From contig CALUIU010000014.1 in assembly GCA_944320795.1 (NCBI GenBank), forward strand, positions 1 to 64,000: a stretch of 64,000 bases of DNA, written 5' to 3'. The stretch is from Candidatus Paraprevotella stercoravium. GTDB taxonomy: Bacteria; Bacteroidota; Bacteroidia; Bacteroidales; Bacteroidaceae. Position numbers and translations under genes: made by a program. Each line of letters starts with the position of its first letter. Position 1 is the first letter of the stretch. Of the stretch, positions 54,896 to 62,489 are shown piece by piece. The notes under the pieces are model-generated. The model worked only from the letters and a program-made list of their open reading frames with translations. It was not told the DNA's origin and did not search any database.

Positions 54896-57800
54896 ATGAG
54901 TTTATATGAAGGAGCGGTTAAGAAACCGATTATGACCACACTTTGTTTTGTGGCCGTGATGATCCTGGGTCTGTTTTCTCTGTCGAAGCTGCCCGTCGAC
55001 CTTTATCCGGATATTGATACCAATACCATTATGGTGATCACGACTTATCCCGGCGCGTCGGCTTCGGATATCGAGAACAATGTGACCCGACCCCTGGAGA
55101 ATACCCTGAACTCGGTGGAGCATCTGAAGCATATCACCTCACAGTCGCGTGAAAATACGTCTGTGATTACGCTGGAATTTGAGTATGGAAACGATATCGA
55201 AGTGATTACCAATGATGTGCGTGACAAACTGGGCATGGTCAGCTCCATGCTTCCGGACGAGTCGAACACACCGATTATCTTCAAATTCTCCACCGACATG
55301 ATTCCGATTGTGATCCTGTCGGTTCAGGCAGATGAAAGTCAGAATGCCCTGTATAAGATTCTGGATGATAATGTGGCCAATCCGCTGGCCCGTATCGACG
55401 GTGTGGGAACCGTGTCTATCTCCGGTGCTCCGGAGCGTGAAATCAATGTATATATGGATGCCCGAAAGATGGAAGCCTATGGCATTCCGGTAGAAACGGT
55501 CACTCAGATTATCGCTCAGGAAAACAAGAATGTGCCCGGAGGTTCGTTCGACGTGGGTAACAATACCTATGCCCTGCGTGTGGAAGGTGAGTTCAAAGAC
55601 CCGCAGCAGATGCTGAACATTATTGTGGGCACGCACAACGGGGCGCCTGTTTACCTGCGTGATATCGCCCGTGTGGTAGACGGTGTGCAGGAACGTGCGC
55701 AGAAAGCCTATAATGACGGAAAGCAGGGAGCCATGATTGTGGTTCAGAAACAGACCGGCGCCAACTCCGTACAGATCGCGCAGGATGTGAAGAAGATGCT
55801 GCCCACTTTGCAGAAGCAGCTCCCAAGTGATGTGAAACTGGGTGTGATTACCGATACTTCGGACAATATCCTGAACACCATAGACTCTCTGGTAGAAACG
55901 ATTCTCTATGCCATTCTCTTTGTGGTGCTGGTGGTGTTCGTCTTTTTGGGACGCTGGCGTGCTACGGTGATTATCTGTATCACCATCCCGATGTCATTGA
56001 TCGCCTCATTCATCTATCTGTTTGTGGCCGACGGCTCTCTGAACATGATTTCCCTGTCGTGTCTGAGTATCGCCATCGGTAATGTGGTGGACGATGCCAT
56101 TGTGGTGCTGGAGAATGTAACCACTCATATTGAGCGCGGATCGGACCCGAAGCAGGCAGCGGTGCATGGAACCAATGAGGTGGCCATTTCCGTTGTTGCT
56201 TCTACGCTGACCATGATTGCCGTGTTCTTCCCGCTGACGATGGTGACCGGTATGTCGGGAGTGCTGTTCAAGCAGCTGGGTTGGATGATGTGCGTGATTA
56301 TGACCATCTCTACCATTTCGGCGCTGACCTTTACACCGATGATGTGTTCGCGGCTGTTGCGTCTGCAGAAGAAACAGAGCAAACTGTTCCTGATGCTTTT
56401 CACGCCGATACAGAAGGCGCTCGACCGTCTGGATCTGTGGTATGCGGCCCGTCTGGACTGGGGTGTGCGTCATCGCAAAACCATTCTTTTCAGCTGTATC
56501 GGTCTGTTTGTACTCAGTCTGGGCTGTTGCAGCGGCATTCAGTCGGAATTCTTCCCGGCCAATGATAGCGGCCGTGTCGGTATCAAACTGGAACTTCCGG
56601 TCGGCACCCGTGTGGAAGAGGCCGAGCGGCTTTCTATGGAACTGACGGATAAATGGAGAGCCCGATACGGTAAGGATATGGAAGCCATCAACTTCAAGGT
56701 AGGTCAGGCCAGTGACGATGATACGTACAGTTCGCTTTCCGATAATGGTTCGCATATCATTGACTTCAATATTTCCATGGTGCCATCGAACGAACGAGAA
56801 AAAGGTCTGGAACAGATTTGTGACGAGATGCGTGCCGATCTGGCCCAATATCCGGAATTCGTTAAGACGGATGTAATGCTCGGTGGAGGTCACGGAGGTA
56901 TGGGCGGACAGTCTATGGCTTCTTTTGAGATTTATGGTTATGATTTCGACGCAACCGACCGTGTGGCCCAACAGCTTAAGAGCGAGCTGGAGAAAGTGGA
57001 CGGAATCGGTCAGGTCAATATCAGCCGAAGCGACTATCAGCCCGAGTACCAGGTGGATTTTGATCGGGAAAAACTGGCGCTGCACGGTCTGAATCTGACA
57101 ACTGCGGCGACCTATCTGCGTAACCGTATCAATGGCGCCACCGCTTCGTACTATCGTGAGGACGGTGACGAGTATGACATTAAGGTGCGTTATGAACCCA
57201 ATCAGCGTCAGAGTATTGAGGCTTTGGAAAACGTGATGATCTATAACGCTGCCGGCCAGGGCGTCCGTGTGAAAGATGTCGGTACGGTGGTAGAACGTTT
57301 CTCTCCGCCGACCATCGAGCGAAAAGACCGTGAGCGTATCGTAACCGTAGATGCCGTGCTTTCTGGAAAAGCTCTGAGTGAAGGTGTGGCTGCCGGTAAC
57401 GCCATTATCGAAAAGATGGATCTGCCGCAAGGTATTATGGTGAAGGTGGCCGGATCGTATGAGGACCAGCAGGACTCCAACAAGGATCTGGGTACACTGG
57501 CGGTGCTGATTCTGATTCTGGTATTCATCGTAATGGCGGCCCAGTTTGAGTCTATGACCTATCCGTTTATCATCATGTTCTCCATACCGTTTGCTTTCAG
57601 CGGTGTGATTCTGGCGCTATTCCTTTCTGACACCCCGTTGAGTGTGATGTCCATGTTGGGAGGAATCATGCTGATCGGTATTGTGGTAAAGAACGGTATC
57701 GTGCTGATTGACTACATCCTGCTTTGCCGGGAACGAGGCATGGGTATCATCCGTTCGGTCATTACCGCCGGACGAAGCCGTCTGCGACCGGTACTGATGA

Positions 57801-58096
57801 CTACGCTGACCACCATTCTGGGTATGGTGCCTATGGCTGTGGGTCAGGGTGTCGGTGCCGAGATGTGGCGTCCGCTGGGTGTGGCGGTGATCGGTGGTCT
57901 GACAGTGTCTACCGTACTGACACTGATTCTGGTACCGGTAGCTTACTGTATGTTTGCCGGTAACGGTGTCTTCTTCAATCGTCGTAAACTGAAGAAACAG
58001 CGCGCACTGAATGATTATTATTTGAAACATAAAGACAAGATGACTCGTGTCAAGGCATCCGGAAAGATCCATCACGGACATGAGCAGGAATCCTAA
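54896..58096 (+). CDS. RND efflux transporter permease
   Basis: The 1066-aa protein starts MSLYEGAVKKPIMTTLCFV and has PVDLYPDIDTNTIMVITTYP, GVGTVSISGAPERE, the relay aspartates in GNVVDDAIVVLENV near residue 398, and GIVVKNGIVLIDYILLCRER in the second half. The C-terminus has an unusual basic, His-rich cytoplasmic tail (KHKDKMTRVKASGKIHHGHE). It differs from the pump at 35592 in length and motifs and belongs to the PG0540-like group. The substrate is not apparent. Confidence 0.94.
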   Translation: MSLYEGAVKKPIMTTLCFVAVMILGLFSLSKLPVDLYPDIDTNTIMVITTYPGASASDIENNVTRPLENTLNSVEHLKHITSQSRENTSVITLEFEYGNDIEVITNDVRDKLGMVSSMLPDESNTPIIFKFSTDMIPIVILSVQADESQNALYKILDDNVANPLARIDGVGTVSISGAPEREINVYMDARKMEAYGIPVETVTQIIAQENKNVPGGSFDVGNNTYALRVEGEFKDPQQMLNIIVGTHNGAPVYLRDIARVVDGVQERAQKAYNDGKQGAMIVVQKQTGANSVQIAQDVKKMLPTLQKQLPSDVKLGVITDTSDNILNTIDSLVETILYAILFVVLVVFVFLGRWRATVIICITIPMSLIASFIYLFVADGSLNMISLSCLSIAIGNVVDDAIVVLENVTTHIERGSDPKQAAVHGTNEVAISVVASTLTMIAVFFPLTMVTGMSGVLFKQLGWMMCVIMTISTISALTFTPMMCSRLLRLQKKQSKLFLMLFTPIQKALDRLDLWYAARLDWGVRHRKTILFSCIGLFVLSLGCCSGIQSEFFPANDSGRVGIKLELPVGTRVEEAERLSMELTDKWRARYGKDMEAINFKVGQASDDDTYSSLSDNGSHIIDFNISMVPSNEREKGLEQICDEMRADLAQYPEFVKTDVMLGGGHGGMGGQSMASFEIYGYDFDATDRVAQQLKSELEKVDGIGQVNISRSDYQPEYQVDFDREKLALHGLNLTTAATYLRNRINGATASYYREDGDEYDIKVRYEPNQRQSIEALENVMIYNAAGQGVRVKDVGTVVERFSPPTIERKDRERIVTVDAVLSGKALSEGVAAGNAIIEKMDLPQGIMVKVAGSYEDQQDSNKDLGTLAVLILILVFIVMAAQFESMTYPFIIMFSIPFAFSGVILALFLSDTPLSVMSMLGGIMLIGIVVKNGIVLIDYILLCRERGMGIIRSVITAGRSRLRPVLMTTLTTILGMVPMAVGQGVGAEMWRPLGVAVIGGLTVSTVLTLILVPVAYCMFAGNGVFFNRRKLKKQRALNDYYLKHKDKMTRVKASGKIHHGHEQES

Positions 58097-58110
58097 AAAG
58101 AAAAAACGAT

Positions 58111-58404
58111 ATGAAATCAATCATGATCACTTTCGATCAGGCTTATAATGAGCGGATCGTGGAATTGCTGGACCGCCTGAACTGCCGTGGATTCACCCGT
58201 TGGGAACAGGTGCAGGGGCGCGGAACGAAAAAGGGAGAACCGCATTACGGTTCACATGCCTGGCCTTCCATGTGTTCGGCCATCATGACGGTGGTGGACG
58301 ACCATAAGGTGCAGCCTTTGCTGGACAAACTGCATGAGATGGATCAGGAAACCGAGATGCTGGGACTGCGTGCCTTTGTCTGGAACGTAGAGCAGAGTAT
58401 CTGA
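58111..58404 (+). CDS. PG0541-family transporter-associated small protein
   Basis: The 97-aa soluble protein starts MKSIMITFDQAYNERIVELL and continues GFTRWEQVQGRGTKKGEPHY with GSHAWPSMCSAIMTVVDD. Its alternating beta-alpha plan recalls PII-like ferredoxin folds. It lies 14 bp after the RND permease, as PG0541 does in Porphyromonas. A regulatory or sensing role on the pump is inferred from this constant linkage. Confidence 0.85.
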   Translation: MKSIMITFDQAYNERIVELLDRLNCRGFTRWEQVQGRGTKKGEPHYGSHAWPSMCSAIMTVVDDHKVQPLLDKLHEMDQETEMLGLRAFVWNVEQSI

Positions 58405-58567
58405 TCTCTTTATGGACAGGAACAGGAGCCGTACTTCATTCTTTCGGGAATGGGTGCGGCTCTTTTCGCATGAAAACCATCGTAGAGAAGGGGTGGTTCT
58501 TTGGGGGCGCTTGGTGCGCTATCCGCTTGATTTAAGTCAATATATGAAAAACATGTACTTGAAGCTT

Positions 58568-58598
58568 TTGTCTTATTGCTTAAAAATGAGTACTTTTG
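58568..58598 (+). promoter_or_regulatory. Promoter of the O-acetylation cassette, nearly leaderless
   Basis: TTG at 58568-58570, a 20-bp spacer and TACTTTTG at 58591-58598 form a full promoter. Transcription should start about five bases before the ATG at 58609. Between 58405 and 58567 I see no gene. Confidence 0.55.
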
Positions 58599-58608
58599 CA
58601 GCCGGTTT

Positions 58609-59997
58609 ATGAAATATTACAAGAGAACATGGATTCTGTGCCTCATGATAGTCGCTGCACTGATGGGGTTACACTTTTTGCCGAGGGTGGAAGTCTTCGG
58701 TATCGAATTGCGTCGGGTGGATCTGCTTTCCGATCTATTTCCCGATACGCCAGATGTGTCGGAAAAGGAAATGGCCGAGGCTATGAAACAGCAGCGTCCG
58801 CATCCAGCACATCGCAAGGCCAACGACTGTCCCAAAGGGATGGTATGCATTGATGATTATTCGATGGATGAGCGGAGAAACATGGATGTGTTCTACCGCC
58901 GTCTGGCAGAACTGAATACCCGGAAAAGACCTGTGCGCATTGCCTATTTCGGAGATTCCTTTATTGAAGGAGATATCTTTACCGCCGACTTGCGTGATCT
59001 GCTCCAGAGCCGTTTCGGAGGTGCCGGAGTGGGATTTGTCGATATGACGTCGCAGACGGCCGGATTCCGTCAGAGTGTGCGTGCCTATTCGCAGAATGTA
59101 GAGTCGCACAGTGTGTTGGATTCCATCCATAGAAACCAGTTGTTGGGAATCAACTGCCGTTATTTCTTTCCACAGCGCGGACAGGTCAGCCTGACACTGA
59201 AAGGAACGGCCTATGGAAAGAATACGCAGCAAGCCCAAAAATCCCAGCTTTTCCTGAAGACCAATGTGCCTTTGCAGGTTACGGCTGAGGTGAACGGCGG
59301 ACAGCCACAGACTTTCCGGCTGTCCGGAGAAAACAAGATGCAGTGCCTGACGGCTACGGGTGATATCCGTCAGGTAAAATGGTCGTTCTATGCCGATTCC
59401 CTGTCGCGCAACCACATCACGCTTTATGGCGCCACGATGGACAATAACTCTGGGGTAGCGGTGGATAATTTCTCGCTGCGCGGCAGTGGGGGAGGTGTGC
59501 TGCTGTCGATACCCGATGAGAATCTGAGACAATTTTTCGCCTGCCGGTCTTATGACCTGATTGTGCTGCACTACGGACTGAATGTGGTGGGGCCGAAGAG
59601 CGGAAAGAAAGTGGCCGACAATTATGGACATACTCTGGACCGCATGATCCGTAAATTTCAGGCATTGCAACCGGAAACACCGATTCTGCTGGTCAGTGTG
59701 AGCGACCGGAATACAAGAAACAAGGACGGGGAGATCACTACCATCGGAGGAATCCGTTATCTGGTGAACGAACAGCAGGAAGCGGCAGCGCGCAACGGTG
59801 TGGCTTTCTGGAATCTCTTTGAAGCCATGGGCGGTACGGCCAGCATCAAACGAATGGCGGAACAAAAGCCGGCATTGGCCAATAAAGATTATACCCATCT
59901 GAATTTCAGAGGCGGAAAAGTGCTGGCCGAAAAATTATATGAGGCATTGGTGAATGCCGTGAAAAATTATACCAAACAACAACAGTATGAAGATTAG
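58609..59997 (+). CDS. SGNH/GDSL-type hydrolase, membrane-anchored, probable polysaccharide O-acetylation protein
   Basis: The start MKYYKRTWILCLMIVAALMG gives an N-terminal membrane anchor; the 11 upstream codons overlap the promoter. The 462-aa protein has the SGNH block I RIAYFGDSFIEGDIFTADLR near 115 and a late block with the Asp-x-x-His pair in NKDYTHLNFRGGKVL near 428. A beta-rich insert separates them (carbohydrate-binding-like). It overlaps the next SGNH gene by 11 bp. With the MBOAT gene it resembles AlgI/AlgJ/AlgX or PatA/PatB systems, which move acetyl groups onto extracellular polysaccharide. The acceptor is not known. Confidence 0.8.
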   Translation: MKYYKRTWILCLMIVAALMGLHFLPRVEVFGIELRRVDLLSDLFPDTPDVSEKEMAEAMKQQRPHPAHRKANDCPKGMVCIDDYSMDERRNMDVFYRRLAELNTRKRPVRIAYFGDSFIEGDIFTADLRDLLQSRFGGAGVGFVDMTSQTAGFRQSVRAYSQNVESHSVLDSIHRNQLLGINCRYFFPQRGQVSLTLKGTAYGKNTQQAQKSQLFLKTNVPLQVTAEVNGGQPQTFRLSGENKMQCLTATGDIRQVKWSFYADSLSRNHITLYGATMDNNSGVAVDNFSLRGSGGGVLLSIPDENLRQFFACRSYDLIVLHYGLNVVGPKSGKKVADNYGHTLDRMIRKFQALQPETPILLVSVSDRNTRNKDGEITTIGGIRYLVNEQQEAAARNGVAFWNLFEAMGGTASIKRMAEQKPALANKDYTHLNFRGGKVLAEKLYEALVNAVKNYTKQQQYED

Positions 59998-60889
59998 GAA
60001 ATGTTTTTTAGGGATATTAGGATTGTTGGTCGGGATGCAAATGAATCTGTCTGCCAGACAGGTTCCGGAAATGACGGCTTCTTTGCCGCCAACTTTCCGG
60101 CAGACACAGACGAACCGGATTATCGGTTCTGATCTGCTGACTCCTTTTTTCGAGAAAATCAGAAAGGGTGACCGTCCGGTGCGGGTACTGCATCTCGGTG
60201 ATTCGCATGTACGCGGTCATGTCTTTACGGTGGAGACCCGCCAGCGTCTGGAGGACGCATGGGGCGACTCGGCTGTTTATGACGATAAAATTACCTATAA
60301 GACCTCGGCGCTGGCTCGGGAAACCGGAAAGGCCGGACTGGTGTATCATGCCTATGGCATTAACGGAGCGACTTACGGACAGTTCAATAATGAACAGACC
60401 TTGCGTAAATTCGATGATCTGAATCCTGATCTGATTATTCTCTCTTTCGGAACGAATGAGGCACATGGCCCCAATTATACCGAAGAGTGGCAGATCCGGG
60501 AGATGGATGCCTTGCTGGCCTCATTGAAAGAACGCTTTCCGGAAGCTGACTTTCTGCTGACTACGCCTCCCGGGTCTTACTGGCGCAAACGGGTGAAGAA
60601 GACCCTGAAGAACGGAAGAAAAACGTATGTGACACGCCATATACTGAACGAACAGGTGGAGCAGGTGGCTCAAACACAGGTGGCATATGGTGCCGAGCAT
60701 GGTATTCCGGTGTGGGACCTGTATCATGTGGTGGGCGGTGCCGACTATGCCTGCCGGAATTGGCGCAGCGCCGGTCTGCAGCGTTCGGATTATATCCATT
60801 ACACCCCCGAAGGGTATATCTTACAGGGAAAACTTCTGGCAGAAGCCATTCTAAAGGCTTATTATTCTTATGAAACAAATATTCTTTGA
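59987..60889 (+). CDS. SGNH/GDSL-type hydrolase, secreted, second copy in the cassette
   Basis: A signal peptide (MKIRKCFLGILGLLVGMQMN) is followed by block I RPVRVLHLGDSHVRGHVFTV near 63, the Asn/Gly block LIILSFGTNEAHGPNYTEEW near 152, and SDYIHYTPEGYILQGKLLAE near 265 with the catalytic Asp and His. The 300-aa protein is a complete single-domain SGNH enzyme. It overlaps its neighbours on both sides (11 and 20 bp), so the three genes are translationally coupled. It is probably the acetyl transfer or esterase step in the periplasm. Confidence 0.83.
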   Translation: MKIRKCFLGILGLLVGMQMNLSARQVPEMTASLPPTFRQTQTNRIIGSDLLTPFFEKIRKGDRPVRVLHLGDSHVRGHVFTVETRQRLEDAWGDSAVYDDKITYKTSALARETGKAGLVYHAYGINGATYGQFNNEQTLRKFDDLNPDLIILSFGTNEAHGPNYTEEWQIREMDALLASLKERFPEADFLLTTPPGSYWRKRVKKTLKNGRKTYVTRHILNEQVEQVAQTQVAYGAEHGIPVWDLYHVVGGADYACRNWRSAGLQRSDYIHYTPEGYILQGKLLAEAILKAYYSYETNIL

Positions 60890-62393
60890 CTTTCTTGACG
60901 GGCTTCGGTCCAATCTGCTTTATGATCCCGCTTCGCCGATGATCTTCAGCACTTCGCTGTTTCTGTTCCTTTTTCTGGGAGTGGCATTGGTTTATACGGC
61001 TCTGGATAAGAAGGTAACGGCACGCCTGGTGTTTGTTACGCTGTTTTCCTATTATTTCTATTATAAGAGCAGCGGATTCTATTTTTTTCTGCTGGCGGTA
61101 GTCACTGTATCCGACTTTTTGCTGGCACTTGCCGTGGACCGGTCGTTCAACCGTTCCGCACGCTTTGCCGAAACAGGGCGCAAACCCTGGTCGGCCCGCT
61201 TCTTTATGCTTTTAAGCCTGCTGATCGATCTGGGTCTGCTGGCCTATTTCAAATACGCGCATTTCTTTTCCGATATCTGTGCTTCTCTGTCTGGAAAGAA
61301 CTGGATTACCTGGGATATTTTTCTGCCTGTGGGGATTTCCTTCTTTACCTTTCAGAGCATGTCCTACACCATCGATGTGTACCGTCGCGAACTGAAACCG
61401 CTGCACAACCTGCTGGATTACGCCTTTTACGTGTCGTTCTTCCCGCAGCTGGTGGCCGGTCCGATTGTGCGTGCCCGTGACTTTATTCCGCAGATTCGCA
61501 AGCCGCTGTATGTAGATTCCGTGATGTTCGGACAGGGCGTGTTCCTGATTTTTTCCGGTCTGTTCAAGAAGGCCATCATTTCTGACTATATCAGTGTGAA
61601 TTTCGTGGAGCGTATCTTTGACAATCCGTCGCTTTATTCCGGTGTGGAGAATCTTTTCGGCGTATACGGTTATGCCTTGCAGATTTATTGCGACTTCTCC
61701 GGCTATAGCGATATGGCCATCGGACTGGCCTTGTTGCTGGGCTTCCATTTTCCGCAGAACTTCAATTCACCGTATAAGGCCTGGAGCGTGACTGAGTTCT
61801 GGCATCGTTGGCACATCAGTCTGTCCACCTGGTTGCGCGACTATCTGTATATTTCCATGGGAGGTAACCGGAAAGGAAAGATCCGTACCTATTTCAATCT
61901 GTTTATGACCATGCTGTTGGGAGGTCTGTGGCATGGAGCCAGCTGGAATTTTGTGATGTGGGGCGGGCTTCATGGTATGGCTTTGGCGTTGCATAAAGGA
62001 TTCCGTTCGCTGCTGGGTCGCAAGAAGGGTGAGGAAAGTCACGGATGGAAAAAGGCCGTGGCTGTGTTCCTCACATTCCATTTTGTCTGTTTCTGCTGGA
62101 TCTTCTTCCGCAATCAGAGTTTTGAGAATTCCTGGGTGATGATCGGACGTATCTTTACGGCTTTCCATCCGGAAGTCTTTATGCAGATGATCGAAGGATA
62201 TAAGGGCGTTTTTGTGCTGATGCTTTTGGGCTATCTGCTCCATTTCTGTCCCGATCGCTGGCAACGATGGGCCGAGCACGGTATGATCCGTCTGCCCCTG
62301 ATCGGTCAGGCTCTGCTTCTGGTGGCTCTGATTTATTGTGTGATCCAAGTGAAATCTAGTGATATCCAGCCTTTCATCTATTTTCAGTTCTAA
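60870..62393 (+). CDS. MBOAT-family O-acyltransferase (AlgI-like)
   Basis: The 507-aa membrane protein has about ten helices and typical MBOAT/AlgI signatures: VGISFFTFQSMSYTIDVYRR, FVSFFPQLVAGPI-type segment (VSFFPQLVAGPIVRARDF), YCDFSGYSDMAIGLALLLG, NFNSPYKAWSVTEFWHRWHI and LGGLWHGASWNFVMWGGLHG, whose His is the expected catalytic residue. It passes acetyl groups across the inner membrane to the SGNH partners encoded just upstream. A capsule, exopolysaccharide, lipopolysaccharide or peptidoglycan acceptor is possible. Confidence 0.93.
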   Translation: MKQIFFDFLDGLRSNLLYDPASPMIFSTSLFLFLFLGVALVYTALDKKVTARLVFVTLFSYYFYYKSSGFYFFLLAVVTVSDFLLALAVDRSFNRSARFAETGRKPWSARFFMLLSLLIDLGLLAYFKYAHFFSDICASLSGKNWITWDIFLPVGISFFTFQSMSYTIDVYRRELKPLHNLLDYAFYVSFFPQLVAGPIVRARDFIPQIRKPLYVDSVMFGQGVFLIFSGLFKKAIISDYISVNFVERIFDNPSLYSGVENLFGVYGYALQIYCDFSGYSDMAIGLALLLGFHFPQNFNSPYKAWSVTEFWHRWHISLSTWLRDYLYISMGGNRKGKIRTYFNLFMTMLLGGLWHGASWNFVMWGGLHGMALALHKGFRSLLGRKKGEESHGWKKAVAVFLTFHFVCFCWIFFRNQSFENSWVMIGRIFTAFHPEVFMQMIEGYKGVFVLMLLGYLLHFCPDRWQRWAEHGMIRLPLIGQALLLVALIYCVIQVKSSDIQPFIYFQF

Positions 62394-62489
62394 AATGAAA
62401 GGCTTTGCAAAAATAAGTTAAAGTATACGTCTCATGCAGTCTTTCTTCTTTTGGATACATCTTTCAAGTATTTGTTTTTGAAAAAGCGC

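Noticed and set aside
53763..58120. Many long minus-strand frames under the TetR-efflux operon
   Set aside because: They are antisense shadows of genes with strong RND, adaptor and TolC motifs.
58412..58612. 66-aa plus-strand frame between the PG0541-type gene and the SGNH gene
   Set aside because: It overlaps a complete promoter and has no homology-like features.
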